IMG/VR virus record: IMGVR_UViG_3300032282_004213 | Coordinates: 1 to 46,272 of that record | Direction: 5' to 3' (one strand) | Source: a virus | Length of the DNA: 46,272 bases | In this document: one piece after another, positions 7,212-17,526 of the stretch | Numbering within the stretch: position 1 is the stretch's first letter | Layout: the number at the start of each line of letters is the position of its first letter | Made by a program: the position numbers and the translations under genes | Notes under the pieces: generated by a model | What the model was told of the DNA's origin: nothing | The model's input: the letters and a program-made list of their open reading frames with translations, nothing else | The model's database searches: none

Positions 7212-8141
7212 ATGGCAGAAAATAAAAATATATCTTCAAAAACAAACGATAAATTAGCTAACGGTGCTTCTAGTTTTTATATAAATAATGGAATTGGTTC
7301 AAGTTATAAACCATATCCAAAAGTAAGAAGAAATACAAGCGAAACAGAAACTTCATTGAATGTTAATTCATCAAATTCTTATATAGTGTTAGGTAAGGAT
7401 AGACCAGCAAGTCTATTTAGTGGAGAAGGTGGTGCTGGTTCTGATAACTGTGATGCTATTGATATAGTTGCTGGTCCTTTAAATAAAGACTTAAAATTAC
7501 AAGATTCAAGTGATAATAACATATTAAGTTTTAATCCTAATTTTGCAAAAGATGCTAGCAGAATTTATATAACCCAAAACGGTAATATAGATGATTATTT
7601 TGGTTTAAGAGATGGTCTAGAATTAGACAACAATAATAAAACTAAGAAATTTGCAAGTTCAAGAGGAAAATCTGCTATTGCACTAAAATCTGACCATATA
7701 AGAATAATTTCAAGAGAATTAATAAAGCTAGTTTCTTCTGGAACTGATGATACAGATAATAATGGAGGAGTTTGTTTAATAGCACAAAACGACGAAGATA
7801 GTTTAGAACCTATGGTATTAGGTAATAAACTAGTAAATTATTTAGATGAAAAGTTGATAAAAGTATTAACCGAAGTAATTCAATTAATATATGAGTTTAT
7901 GAATGAACAGGTTGAATTTAATTCACAAGTAATGATACATAATCATGTAAGTCCATTTTTTGGAATTGTTGTTCCTCCAAGTATTTCTCTTGCCAGTAGA
8001 GGTGGGAAGAATCAGCTAAACCACCTTAAGACAATAATCAATTCCATAAAAACTTCATCAAATAATGAGATTGGTAACAAGATGCCATTATTTCCAGTAA
8101 GCAAGGATTATATATTAAGTAACTATCATAAATTAAACTAA
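7212..8141 (+). CDS. Putative baseplate spike protein (gp5 C-terminal-like)
   Basis: This 309-residue protein starts at ATG 7212. The frame extends back to 7170, but that part overlaps the end of the muramidase gene and reads as out-of-frame sequence. The middle contains short strand-rich repeats, KSAIALKSDHIRIISRELIKL, then GGVCLIAQND, then EPMVLGNKLVNYLDEKL. These resemble the spike/needle region that follows the OB fold in gp5-type proteins. HNHVSPFFGIVVPPS provides the His-rich turn common near the end of such proteins. With the muramidase gene directly upstream it would give a hub and spike split over two genes. The assignment is from pattern only; another baseplate role is possible. Confidence 0.5.
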   Translation: MAENKNISSKTNDKLANGASSFYINNGIGSSYKPYPKVRRNTSETETSLNVNSSNSYIVLGKDRPASLFSGEGGAGSDNCDAIDIVAGPLNKDLKLQDSSDNNILSFNPNFAKDASRIYITQNGNIDDYFGLRDGLELDNNNKTKKFASSRGKSAIALKSDHIRIISRELIKLVSSGTDDTDNNGGVCLIAQNDEDSLEPMVLGNKLVNYLDEKLIKVLTEVIQLIYEFMNEQVEFNSQVMIHNHVSPFFGIVVPPSISLASRGGKNQLNHLKTIINSIKTSSNNEIGNKMPLFPVSKDYILSNYHKLN

Positions 8142-8149
8142 ATATATAT

Positions 8150-9928
8150 ATGGCTACTCACTTCCTTTACAACGCATCGAATCTAATAAAACTATATAGA
8201 CAACCATCTTACGATACACTTGCTTTAACTGCACCAAACAACACTTATGTAACTGTATTATCAGAATTTGAAGGATCTAATTGTTCACTACATAAAATTG
8301 AATTTAATGGAAAAAATTATTATGTAGATGTAGATGATGTTAAGAGGTCCGCAAACACACCAGAATCTGCTCCTTATGTTTGCACGGTAGAGTATATTAA
8401 TAATTTTATACAACCAGATTGGACAATGATGGAACCAGATGTTCCATACTACGATTCATCCGATAAAACATATACCATACCAATAATAACAAATTATACT
8501 AAAATTGATAATAAAGAATTGTTTATAAAAGATTCAATAAGAACAGGAACAAAAAAATTACTAGACTTTTATTATAAAGATTCATCTGATGAAAATATTG
8601 ATAAACTCCTGTCTTATTTTAAATTTGCATTTTTTAAAGATTATTATGTGCGACCAATATCTAATTCTAGAATTAAAAGTTTAGTATCTATTCCAAAAAA
8701 ATACTTTGATGCCGCCCCAGCTAAAGATATTCTATTAGATATACCACAAAATTCACAAGTTTTTAGTTTATCAACAAAAGATTTAAGAAATAAACTATTC
8801 TATATTAAAAATGTTATGAATTTTTATGATAAAGCTTTATCATCTTCAAATGTGCAAATACAAAATTTTTCTTTTTCAAAAGAATTTAAAAAATTAATTA
8901 ATTTTTATCAAAAATTATATAATATATTTTCTTTAAACGATATACAAATAAAAGACAATGTAGATGAAACATTAGAAATTTTACTAGATGAATGTGGTAG
9001 ATTTCACTCTGCATCTTTAAGAGTTAATAACGTTTGTAAATATCCTTTAGTTGGCTTAAACAATTTAAGGAATAACGATTACGGAAGAAGTCAGAGAACA
9101 TTAAATTTATTTAAATATATTGATTCACTATACTTTGTTGATCCGTGTAGAATGTCGTTGTCTGATTTTGTTGAAAAATATGTTCTATATCCTCCAATCA
9201 TAACAGCAGCAGCTCAAAATTTATTAGATCAAAATCAATTAGATTTTGATAAAATGCTTTCTTTTGTAAATTCTACAACTCAAACATTAAATTCAATTTC
9301 GTTAAAAACATCAATTTCAAATGAATTTGAAAATAAATACAGTTTAGAATTAAAAAAATCAATTGATCATTTGAAAAAATATTATAGCTGGGAAAGTTTT
9401 TATGATAAAGATAAAGATATATTTAAAGATCTAAATTTTACTGAAGACCTAACTAAATTACAAAATAAAAAAACATCTGGAACTGATTTTGAAAAATTTC
9501 AAGCTTCACTAATACCAAACAATATAGAAAATCAATCTAGACAAAGAAAAAATGCTATAAAGTTTGTTTACAGCGTACTTTCTTTAAATCAAATATTGTG
9601 TAAATTAGGACCAAAAGCTTTAAATTGTTTACTCAACCTTTTAGCTACTACTATAGGTACTAACAATGGTGTAAACAATAGTTTATCTTTAATTGCAACA
9701 ACTACTTATAGCTTAGAAGAAATAAAAACTAAAGTTTTTCCATTTTTATCAAAAGAAGAAAAACAGATTGTTCTCTCTGAACTAATGGAACAATTCTGTC
9801 TGACAAATTCAGATTTAGTAGATGTTTTAAAGAAAAGTAAAAATTTAACAAAAACAGAAATACAAAAATATAGTTCTTATAGTTTTGATATGTTAAAACA
9901 AACAATTTTAAATGAGATTATAACATGA
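8150..9928 (+). CDS. Large virion structural protein, possible SH3-like N-terminus
   Basis: This 592-residue protein is not recognised overall. The first 65 residues (NLIKLYRQPSYDTLALTAP, then NYYVDVDDVK) have the short-strand pattern of bacterial SH3-like domains, as in proteins that touch cell-wall or glycan. The rest is Lys/Asn/Phe-rich with long helical stretches and no catalytic motif. Position between the spike-like gene and a 1317-residue gene, upstream of gp25 and gp6, suggests a baseplate or tail component. No clear Shine-Dalgarno precedes the ATG (only AT-rich TAAATATATAT). The end overlaps the next gene by four bases (ATGA). Confidence 0.6.
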   Translation: MATHFLYNASNLIKLYRQPSYDTLALTAPNNTYVTVLSEFEGSNCSLHKIEFNGKNYYVDVDDVKRSANTPESAPYVCTVEYINNFIQPDWTMMEPDVPYYDSSDKTYTIPIITNYTKIDNKELFIKDSIRTGTKKLLDFYYKDSSDENIDKLLSYFKFAFFKDYYVRPISNSRIKSLVSIPKKYFDAAPAKDILLDIPQNSQVFSLSTKDLRNKLFYIKNVMNFYDKALSSSNVQIQNFSFSKEFKKLINFYQKLYNIFSLNDIQIKDNVDETLEILLDECGRFHSASLRVNNVCKYPLVGLNNLRNNDYGRSQRTLNLFKYIDSLYFVDPCRMSLSDFVEKYVLYPPIITAAAQNLLDQNQLDFDKMLSFVNSTTQTLNSISLKTSISNEFENKYSLELKKSIDHLKKYYSWESFYDKDKDIFKDLNFTEDLTKLQNKKTSGTDFEKFQASLIPNNIENQSRQRKNAIKFVYSVLSLNQILCKLGPKALNCLLNLLATTIGTNNGVNNSLSLIATTTYSLEEIKTKVFPFLSKEEKQIVLSELMEQFCLTNSDLVDVLKKSKNLTKTEIQKYSSYSFDMLKQTILNEIIT

Positions 9929-12900
9929 ACGATGAAACCTGTTTCCCAGAAGTACAGTACAACGAACTAATACAAACTAAAATCATTAATTCTATATTCG
10001 ATAAGATTTCTGAATGTTCTAACGAAAAAGAAGTAAAAGATAAAATTAACGATTTGCTTACAGAAAAATCAAAATTAGGTTTAATCTCTTTAGAATCATT
10101 AAGAGATAGTGATGATTTTAAAGATAAAATAAATTTATTGCTTGAATGTTCATTAACTGAGGTGAATAATACAATAGGTGAAGAAGTAGATGTTTCTTAC
10201 ATAGTTAAGGGAATTACATCTTTTGTTTGTAATCCACCAACATTTCAATTTCCAGATATAAATATTAATTTCAATTTTTCTCTAAAAGATGTTTTTAACA
10301 AAATATTATTTGAATTAATAGACATACTTGTTCAAACAATTATGCAAATTTTACAAAAAATATTAGATGTAGTTACCAACTTATGTGAGGGTGGCATAGA
10401 GAATTTGATTCAAGGTTACGAAAGTATATCAAATATATTAAACCAAGGTTTTGCTGATTCTTTTAACTTAAAAATAGACGCTATACAAAAAGAATTAGAA
10501 AAAATATTTAACACATTTGGTTTTCAAGCAGATGGAAATATTATAAGGTCATCAAACTTTCCAGAATGTGATGAGAATCTAGAAAGTATTAAAAGTATCA
10601 ATAATTTCTTAAATGATTTATCTATGATGCTTACTCCAAATGAAATATGCCTTTTATTAGAAGGAAATCCAAATAACTTAACTCTAGATACTATAAAAGA
10701 ATTGTTAAATTTTGATTATAAATTATTAAAATCAAGATTAAGTGATGACATAATCATAGTTGATTTTTTTGCAAAATTAGGAAGGTTTGTTCCAACTAAA
10801 ATATGCAATGATATTAGACAAAGACACCAAGAGATTACAGATTCAAGATTTAGTGATGTATGTGATACAAATGAATCTACAAGAGAGACAATTCGTTCAA
10901 GATTATTGCGTGCTGCTGGCAACTCTGACGAAGAAATTAAACAACTTTTAGAAAACGAAAGAAAAAGATACGCAGATAGATTTAATAGCTTAGCTAAATT
11001 TCTTGGAAACTATAGAAAAGATCCAAATTCTGTTTTTAACGAACTACAAACTAATATATTTTGTAAAAATGGAAAAGCAGGTTCTTTAACATTAAAGAAT
11101 TTTCCACTAATTGAAAATACAGCAAAAACTGTTATTGATACCTATTTTGCAACAACCAGAAGTACTCATTTTAGAGAATCACAAAATGTACAAGATTTAT
11201 TTTTTAATAAGAAAACTCAAAGAAGAAAAGTAACTAGATTTTATAGTGCAGTACCACAAGACAAAAGAAGAATTGGAAATATAAGAATTGAGAATGGTGA
11301 GAACGTAGATTATAAAAGAGTTCAAGCATTAGGAAATCCTTTGTACTACACAGACAAAGAAGAATATGCACTTGTAGTAGAGAAATATTCACCAGATATA
11401 ATATTAAATTTTACAAATGAAATATCTAAAAAAATATTTATTTATATAAATGATTATTTATCAAGAGTTGGTGACGTAATTGTACAAGGTCAAGGTTCTG
11501 ATATATATGAAGATATTTTTGATGATCGCAGTATTGAAGCTGTAAGCAACGTATATAATCAGATCATAAACTCTGAGGCTCTTTTACGATTAAGCGAAAA
11601 ATTGTATCAAGACTATTTCATTGGTGATAATGCACCTGTTTATGATGCTTATGATCTAAATAAGATTACACAAAATAAAATAGTAAATTATTTTTCAAAT
11701 GAATTTAACTATGAAGATAAGCCAAATAAAAAAGAAATATTAGAGGAAATGATTAGTTATAAATTTGAATTCTCAGATTCATATTATGTGGAAATTCCAA
11801 AACCAGATGGCACTAGATTAAAAGCTTATCAGTTTTCTAATGCTGCTGGTTTTGCTACAAATTCTTTAGATTTAGAATTAATTTTAGAAAACTTTTTTGA
11901 ATATGGTGATTTTATTAGACAAAATGTTAGCGAAGACACGTTAAGAGAATCAGATGATCAATATTATGCTTTATCAGATTATGGTTTGTCATCTTATGAA
12001 GTTAATCAATTGCCAAAAAGAGAAGTTTACACTTTAAGACAATTAAGAGTAACAAATACAGAAAATATAGATAATAGATGGTTAGCAGATATCAATAAAA
12101 TAATGAAAGATAACGCAACTGAGGAACAGCCAATAGGTATTTTAGAAGAATATCAAACTTCAAATTTAATAAATTATTTAGAGGAAACCCCCAGTTTTTC
12201 TAGTCAAGAAAAAATAATTAACAGTTTAGATTTAAAATATACATCTATATTTAATCAAACAAATCTAATACTACCACAAGATAATTCAGTTCTAACAATT
12301 AATGAGCTGTACACTGACGAGCTTTCAAATATTATAAACTCTCTTGATGTTCAACAAATTGATCAAGTAAATTATTTATTAAATAAAGATTATAATATTG
12401 ATAACGTTGAAAAATTAAATAAAAAAACTCTTTTATACGAAACATCAAATTTTACAAATGGCCCTTTCAGAGAAACACCAGAATCTATAAAACGACAAAT
12501 AAAAGATATAGTTAATTATAAAAACGCAAACACATCTTGGCAAATTGATGCATTTAAAAGAATAACAAATCTTGATGAATCAAAATACTATGAAAATTTT
12601 GCAAATATTTTAAACTATCTTCAAACAAATATAGATCTTACAGTAGATATATCCAATAAAGAATTGATAAATTTAATTTTAATTATTCCTTTTGAACAAA
12701 TCATTGGATTAAAATCTGTAAAAAATAAATGCACTAACGACTATCTTAACGATCCATGTGCAATTAGTGAGGAAAACAATTTAAACGAACCACCTATGCT
12801 AAATAAATACATTGCTGTGGCTCAAATAAGATTATTAATTAGAACGTTATGCCTCAGACAAGAACTCAAAGATTTATTGAGTTTGTCAAAAATAAATGCA

Positions 12901-13878
12901 TATAACTATGTTCACAATGATGATACATATATTGAATTTCTATTACAAGTAATAAAACAAGATTTGAGAAGACTATCTGGTGCTTCTACTTTATTTTATG
13001 ACTTGGTAGTGAAGTATATTGAAGAAAGTGTTGATTTATTAATTGAAACACAAAATACTTTAATTGATCCTATTTCAAATCAAGAAATTAAATTAGACCA
13101 AGAATTAAGTACAGATTTTAAAATTAGATATTTTATAAAACAAGAATATTCTCAAATATTAGATAAAATTGAAAATTTGTTTATCAGCACAGATTTAAAT
13201 TTAGCAAAAGAAACAAATAGAAATATTATTGAGAATAAAATTTTACAAACAATAGATATACCAAACGAATTGAAGACTCAGTACAGAGATGTTTTACTAG
13301 AATTTATTTATCCAACTTCTAAAATTTTATCAATAATGAAAATTAATAAAATTGTAACAGTTTCTACCAAGTATAGTCAATTTAATTCTATATTTACATC
13401 AACGTTATTTTCTTTGAGGTCAAACATATTCACTCTTTTAACCGTTGATCCTTTATACAAAGATTGTTTTGACCCATTCTCAATCGAAGGGCTTGATATA
13501 GATAGTTATAATCTTGATGCTATAGCAGATATGATAAAGAAATTTATCATACAAGCACCAATAGAAATTATTAAAGGTTTAGCAGAATCTTTTGATCCAA
13601 ATATTAGAATTGCTAATCCAATAAGAAACGCAGCAGAATTTGTTTCTAAAACAACGCTGCCTTGTTTGCCTTTCTCACTTGCTTTATTACCAGTTGGTCT
13701 AGTACCCTTTGGTTTTGGACCACCAGTTCTTCCACCTTGGGGATTTGCATATTTAGCTTTAGATACTGCTCAATTTTTACTTACTCCAAAACAAAAAGCA
13801 TTAAAACTTAAAGCAGCAAAAGGAATTGGTTTATTTAATAAATTAGAAGAACTTTTTGAAAAGTCAGAAGATTGTTAG
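9925..13878 (+). CDS. Very large tail/baseplate structural protein, function unknown
   Basis: This 1317-residue protein was not recognised as a known family. Visible features are an amphipathic helical stretch around residues 115-175 (DVFNKILFELIDILVQTIMQ and onward), a long Asn/Glu/Lys-rich body, and a distinctive hydrophobic Pro/Gly-rich segment near residues 1245-1290 (LPFSLALLPVGLVPFGFGPP) before a basic helical tail. Such a C-terminal apolar segment could contact a membrane or a buried hub interface. Its place just upstream of gp25 and gp6 argues for a baseplate hub or central tail role. A tape-measure function is an alternative, given the size, but the body lacks the regular coiled-coil pattern typical of tape measures. 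Confidence 0.6.
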   Translation: MNDETCFPEVQYNELIQTKIINSIFDKISECSNEKEVKDKINDLLTEKSKLGLISLESLRDSDDFKDKINLLLECSLTEVNNTIGEEVDVSYIVKGITSFVCNPPTFQFPDININFNFSLKDVFNKILFELIDILVQTIMQILQKILDVVTNLCEGGIENLIQGYESISNILNQGFADSFNLKIDAIQKELEKIFNTFGFQADGNIIRSSNFPECDENLESIKSINNFLNDLSMMLTPNEICLLLEGNPNNLTLDTIKELLNFDYKLLKSRLSDDIIIVDFFAKLGRFVPTKICNDIRQRHQEITDSRFSDVCDTNESTRETIRSRLLRAAGNSDEEIKQLLENERKRYADRFNSLAKFLGNYRKDPNSVFNELQTNIFCKNGKAGSLTLKNFPLIENTAKTVIDTYFATTRSTHFRESQNVQDLFFNKKTQRRKVTRFYSAVPQDKRRIGNIRIENGENVDYKRVQALGNPLYYTDKEEYALVVEKYSPDIILNFTNEISKKIFIYINDYLSRVGDVIVQGQGSDIYEDIFDDRSIEAVSNVYNQIINSEALLRLSEKLYQDYFIGDNAPVYDAYDLNKITQNKIVNYFSNEFNYEDKPNKKEILEEMISYKFEFSDSYYVEIPKPDGTRLKAYQFSNAAGFATNSLDLELILENFFEYGDFIRQNVSEDTLRESDDQYYALSDYGLSSYEVNQLPKREVYTLRQLRVTNTENIDNRWLADINKIMKDNATEEQPIGILEEYQTSNLINYLEETPSFSSQEKIINSLDLKYTSIFNQTNLILPQDNSVLTINELYTDELSNIINSLDVQQIDQVNYLLNKDYNIDNVEKLNKKTLLYETSNFTNGPFRETPESIKRQIKDIVNYKNANTSWQIDAFKRITNLDESKYYENFANILNYLQTNIDLTVDISNKELINLILIIPFEQIIGLKSVKNKCTNDYLNDPCAISEENNLNEPPMLNKYIAVAQIRLLIRTLCLRQELKDLLSLSKINAYNYVHNDDTYIEFLLQVIKQDLRRLSGASTLFYDLVVKYIEESVDLLIETQNTLIDPISNQEIKLDQELSTDFKIRYFIKQEYSQILDKIENLFISTDLNLAKETNRNIIENKILQTIDIPNELKTQYRDVLLEFIYPTSKILSIMKINKIVTVSTKYSQFNSIFTSTLFSLRSNIFTLLTVDPLYKDCFDPFSIEGLDIDSYNLDAIADMIKKFIIQAPIEIIKGLAESFDPNIRIANPIRNAAEFVSKTTLPCLPFSLALLPVGLVPFGFGPPVLPPWGFAYLALDTAQFLLTPKQKALKLKAAKGIGLFNKLEELFEKSEDC

Positions 13879-13888
13879 GAGATAAAAG

Positions 13889-14272
13889 ATGCCAAATTAT
13901 GCGCCAAGATTACCATTAACAATAGATAAAATAGATGGTGCTTATTCTTTAGTAAAAGATTTAAAGATATTGGCACAACAAAATTTAAAAATGTTGTTAT
14001 TAACAGAACCTGGGGAAAGAATCATGCTTCCATCCTATGGAGTTGGGTTAAAAAGAAGATTATTTGAAATATCTTCTCCAAGTCTTGGTGATGAAATTAA
14101 AAGCTCTATACTTCAAAAAGTTAGAATTTATTTACCATATATATCAATAACAAATATTGAAGTTCAAGAAAGTTCAACTAACCAAAATATAACTGAATAT
14201 GCGTTAGAGATTAAAATTTATTATAATATTTTACCAATTAAAGAAAATGATTTATTGACTATTCAATTGTGA
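13889..14272 (+). CDS. 25: Baseplate wedge protein, gp25 family
   Basis: This 127-residue member of the GPW/gp25 family forms part of the T4-type baseplate wedge and initiates sheath assembly. The family hallmark EPGER is at residues 40-44, followed by LPSYGVGLKRRLFE and the C-terminal strands ISITNIEVQ and LEIKIYYNI. Length and motif positions fit the family (T4 gp25 is about 130 residues). An AGGAG ribosome site overlapping the preceding TAG stop supports the start. It is followed after 27 bases by the gp6-like gene, the same neighbour order as in many contractile-tail systems. Confidence 0.9.
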   Translation: MPNYAPRLPLTIDKIDGAYSLVKDLKILAQQNLKMLLLTEPGERIMLPSYGVGLKRRLFEISSPSLGDEIKSSILQKVRIYLPYISITNIEVQESSTNQNITEYALEIKIYYNILPIKENDLLTIQL

Positions 14273-14299
14273 ACTATTTAATAATTGGAAACATAATAA

Positions 14300-16087
14300 A
14301 TGGCTGATAAGAAAGTACCAATAAAATATACTGCTAGAGACTTTAATTCTATAAAGAACGAATTGATAGACCACGCTAGAAGGTATTATCCAGATACAGT
14401 AAAGGATTTTTCAGATTCGTCTTTTGCTTCTTTAATGCTGGATACGGTTTCGTATGTTGGAGATGTATTATCGTTTTACCTAGATTATAGTGTAAACGAA
14501 TCTTTGCTTAATACTGCAACAGAAAGAAAAAACGTAATGTCATTAGCTAGACAAATGGGCTTTAAAGTACCAGCAAAAGCTATATCTTATGGTAACGTTA
14601 GTTTATATATTGCAGTTCCAGCAAACGCATCCTCTACTGGCCCAGATTCAGCATATATTCCAATTATAGAAAAAAATAGTACGTTTAAATCAACAAATGG
14701 TCAACAATATATATTGATGGAAGATGTTGATTTTAGCAATACAAATAACAGAATAGTAGTAGCAAGAGTTGATTCAAGTACTGGTTTGCCAACAAGTTAT
14801 GCAATTAAAGCAAACGGTAAAGTTATGTCTGGAAGATTTAGAGAACAAGTAATAGATATTGGTTCTTTTGAAAAATTCAAAAAAGTTCCCTTAAATAGCA
14901 CAAACATTACTGAGATTATAAGTATTACTGATTTAGAAGGTCACGAATATTATGAAGTAGATTTCTTATCTCAAGACGTAATATTTAAAGAAGTAAAAAA
15001 TACTGATACTTCAACTATAACAAGTATTTTAAAACCAATACCAGTTCCTAGAAGATTTGTACTCGAAAGAACAATTGATAATACATATGTTCAATTTGGG
15101 TACGGCTCAGAGAATGAGGTAACAAATGAAACAGTTGTAGATCCAGCTCAACTAGTTTTGTCTTTACAATCAAAAACATATGTTACAAATACTTCGTTTG
15201 ATCCTACAAACATAATAAAAACAGATAAACTTGGTGTTGGTCCATCTAATACAACAATAAGAGTTTTATATCTAGAAAGTGATACAGATACTGCAAATTC
15301 ACCAACAAACAGCGTTTCTACTGTTTTACAAAAAAATCTAAGATTTAAAGATAGATTAAATTTAACAAATACTTTAGTATCGTCTGTTGCTGGTAGTTTG
15401 GAGGTAAATAACGAAGAACCAATAGTTGGAGAAGTTGGAAGTTTAGAAACTGACGAAATTAAAATTAGAACTTTAGATTTTTATGCATCGCAAAATAGAG
15501 CAGTATCAAGACAAGATTATATATCTTTAGTTTATGCTATGCCAAATAAGTTTGGTGCAATTAAAAGATGTAATATAATACAAGACCCTAATTCTTTTAA
15601 AAGAAACTTAAATCTATATGTAATATCAGAAAACGATGTTGGTAATTTAGTACAAACAAACTCTATTATAAAAGAGAATCTAAAAAATTGGTTGAATTCC
15701 AATAGAATGGTTAATGATACAATAGATATATTAGACGCAAAAATAGTAAATATAGGTATAAATTTCTCAGTTATAACTACAAAAGATTCTGATAAATATG
15801 ATGTTTTACAACAATGTTACTTGGCATTGATAGCAAAATATAATTTAAATTTTGATATTGGAGAACCATTTAGTATTAGTGATGTATACACAACATTAAA
15901 TAAATTAGATGGTGTTTCTGACGTAACAAACGTTGAAATAATAAATAAAACAAATGGTTTTTATTCAACAACAAAATTAGATATAAGATCCCAAACTTCA
16001 TCAGATGGTAGATATATAAACGTACCACATAATGTAATTTTAGAAATAAAAGATTTAAGTAGCGACATAAAAGGAACCGTTAGATAA
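14300..16087 (+). CDS. 6: Baseplate wedge protein gp6 (baseplate J-like)
   Basis: This 595-residue protein is of the T4 gp6/baseplate J family, whose dimers form the ring that holds the baseplate wedges together. The N-terminal block is typical: KYTARDFNSIKNELIDHA, then DFSDSSFASLMLDTVSYVGD, then FYLDYSVNESLLNTATERKN and ARQMGFKVPAK. The central beta-rich region contains VQFGYGSENE. A conserved J-like segment, FYASQNRAVSRQDYISLVYAMP, precedes the C-terminal domain. The stop overlaps the next start (TAATG), implying coupled translation. The length is close to that of T4 gp6 (about 660). Confidence 0.88.
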   Translation: MADKKVPIKYTARDFNSIKNELIDHARRYYPDTVKDFSDSSFASLMLDTVSYVGDVLSFYLDYSVNESLLNTATERKNVMSLARQMGFKVPAKAISYGNVSLYIAVPANASSTGPDSAYIPIIEKNSTFKSTNGQQYILMEDVDFSNTNNRIVVARVDSSTGLPTSYAIKANGKVMSGRFREQVIDIGSFEKFKKVPLNSTNITEIISITDLEGHEYYEVDFLSQDVIFKEVKNTDTSTITSILKPIPVPRRFVLERTIDNTYVQFGYGSENEVTNETVVDPAQLVLSLQSKTYVTNTSFDPTNIIKTDKLGVGPSNTTIRVLYLESDTDTANSPTNSVSTVLQKNLRFKDRLNLTNTLVSSVAGSLEVNNEEPIVGEVGSLETDEIKIRTLDFYASQNRAVSRQDYISLVYAMPNKFGAIKRCNIIQDPNSFKRNLNLYVISENDVGNLVQTNSIIKENLKNWLNSNRMVNDTIDILDAKIVNIGINFSVITTKDSDKYDVLQQCYLALIAKYNLNFDIGEPFSISDVYTTLNKLDGVSDVTNVEIINKTNGFYSTTKLDIRSQTSSDGRYINVPHNVILEIKDLSSDIKGTVR

Positions 16088-17526
16088 TGGCAATAAAAAG
16101 ATATTTAGCTGATTCCGATACAACAATAACAAATGCTTATAAAGCAAATCTAACTAGCACTGGTGTTAGTGGAAATATGGGTTTATCTGATATTCTAGAG
16201 ATATTTAAAATATTTGGACAAGCTAGCTCTGGTTCTTCAGAATTATCTAGAATATTGGTTAAGTTTCCAGTAGATCAAATAGTTTCAGATAGAAATGCAA
16301 ATTTGATTGCAAGTTCTGGTTCTGTAGAGTGGTATTTAAAACTTTATAATGCAAGACACTCTCAAACATTACCAAAAGACTATACCCTAACTGTATCAGC
16401 AGTATCTAGATCATGGGATGAAGGATACGGTTTAGATATGGAAGAGTATAGTGATATTGGTTATGCAAATTGGATATCAGCAGCATCATCTTCTAATTCT
16501 GGTATAACTAACTGGACAACTTCTGGTGGCGATTATCACACTACGCCTACATCATCTCAATACTTTTCAAATGGTACTGAAGATTTAATTATTAATGTCT
16601 CAAACATAGTAGAACAGTGGATTAATAATACAAAACAAAATTATGGTTTTGGTATTAAATTATCTTCAAGTCACGAAAATGCATTGCAATCTTTTTATAC
16701 TAAAAAATTCTTTGCAAGAGGTACTGAATTTTTCTTTAAAAGACCAGTTCTAGAAGCACGTTGGAATTCTGTAAGAAAAGATAATAGAGGACATTTTTAT
16801 GCAAGTAGTTCGTTAGCATCAGCCCAAGATAATCTAAATACAATTTATCTTTACAATGTTGTTAGGGGTCGTTTGGCTAACATACCAGCAATTGGAACTG
16901 GTAACATCTATGTAAGGGTGTTTGACGATCCATCTGGCAACAATACAATTACAGCAACACCAAATAATCCTGTAACTGGTGGATGGGTTTCTACTGGCAT
17001 TTACTCGGCTTCTTTCGCATTGAACACGACAGCATCAGAAGTATTTGATCGTTGGTTTAATAGCACACTTACAACCTGTTTCCACACGGGTTCAATAGAT
17101 ATTTATGATTTAGATTCACAAGATTATAACGTAACAAATCGCTATGTTGTTTCTTGTACGAATCTTAAAACAAATTATTACTCTGAAGAACAAGCAAGAT
17201 TCAGATTCTTTGTTCGCAAGAAAGATTGGCAACCAACTATTTATACAGTAGCAACTAATTTCATTCCATCTGAAATGATAGAAAGTGCGTCATATAAATT
17301 GGTTAGAGTTATTGATAATTTAGAGGTTGTACCTTATGGAACAGGTTCTACAATGCATACTGGTCTTTCATATGATGTTTCTGGAAGTTATTTTGATTTA
17401 GATATGAACACTTTAGAAGCAGGTTATTCATACCAAATTAAATTAGCATTTTACGATGGTTTTACAAATAATTGGAAAGAACAACCAGATACATTTAAAT
17501 TTAGAGTAGAAAAGAATGAGTCTTAA
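16087..17526 (+). CDS. Tail structural protein with DNRLRE-like domain
   Basis: This 479-residue beta-rich protein begins MAIKRYLADSDTTITNAY and has the DNRLRE-type pattern. An ordered set of strands contains GSSELSRILVKFP, WYLKLYNARHSQTLP, SAVSRSWDEGYGLDMEEY, VSNIVEQWIN and YGFGIKLSSS. That domain usually makes stable beta-sandwich stalks in secreted or virion proteins. The C-terminal 100 residues look Ig-like (AGYSYQIKLAFYDGF to FKFRVEK). It lies between gp6 and the LamG giant and overlaps the latter by 11 bases. A baseplate-periphery role is inferred from position only. Confidence 0.62.
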   Translation: MAIKRYLADSDTTITNAYKANLTSTGVSGNMGLSDILEIFKIFGQASSGSSELSRILVKFPVDQIVSDRNANLIASSGSVEWYLKLYNARHSQTLPKDYTLTVSAVSRSWDEGYGLDMEEYSDIGYANWISAASSSNSGITNWTTSGGDYHTTPTSSQYFSNGTEDLIINVSNIVEQWINNTKQNYGFGIKLSSSHENALQSFYTKKFFARGTEFFFKRPVLEARWNSVRKDNRGHFYASSSLASAQDNLNTIYLYNVVRGRLANIPAIGTGNIYVRVFDDPSGNNTITATPNNPVTGGWVSTGIYSASFALNTTASEVFDRWFNSTLTTCFHTGSIDIYDLDSQDYNVTNRYVVSCTNLKTNYYSEEQARFRFFVRKKDWQPTIYTVATNFIPSEMIESASYKLVRVIDNLEVVPYGTGSTMHTGLSYDVSGSYFDLDMNTLEAGYSYQIKLAFYDGFTNNWKEQPDTFKFRVEKNES

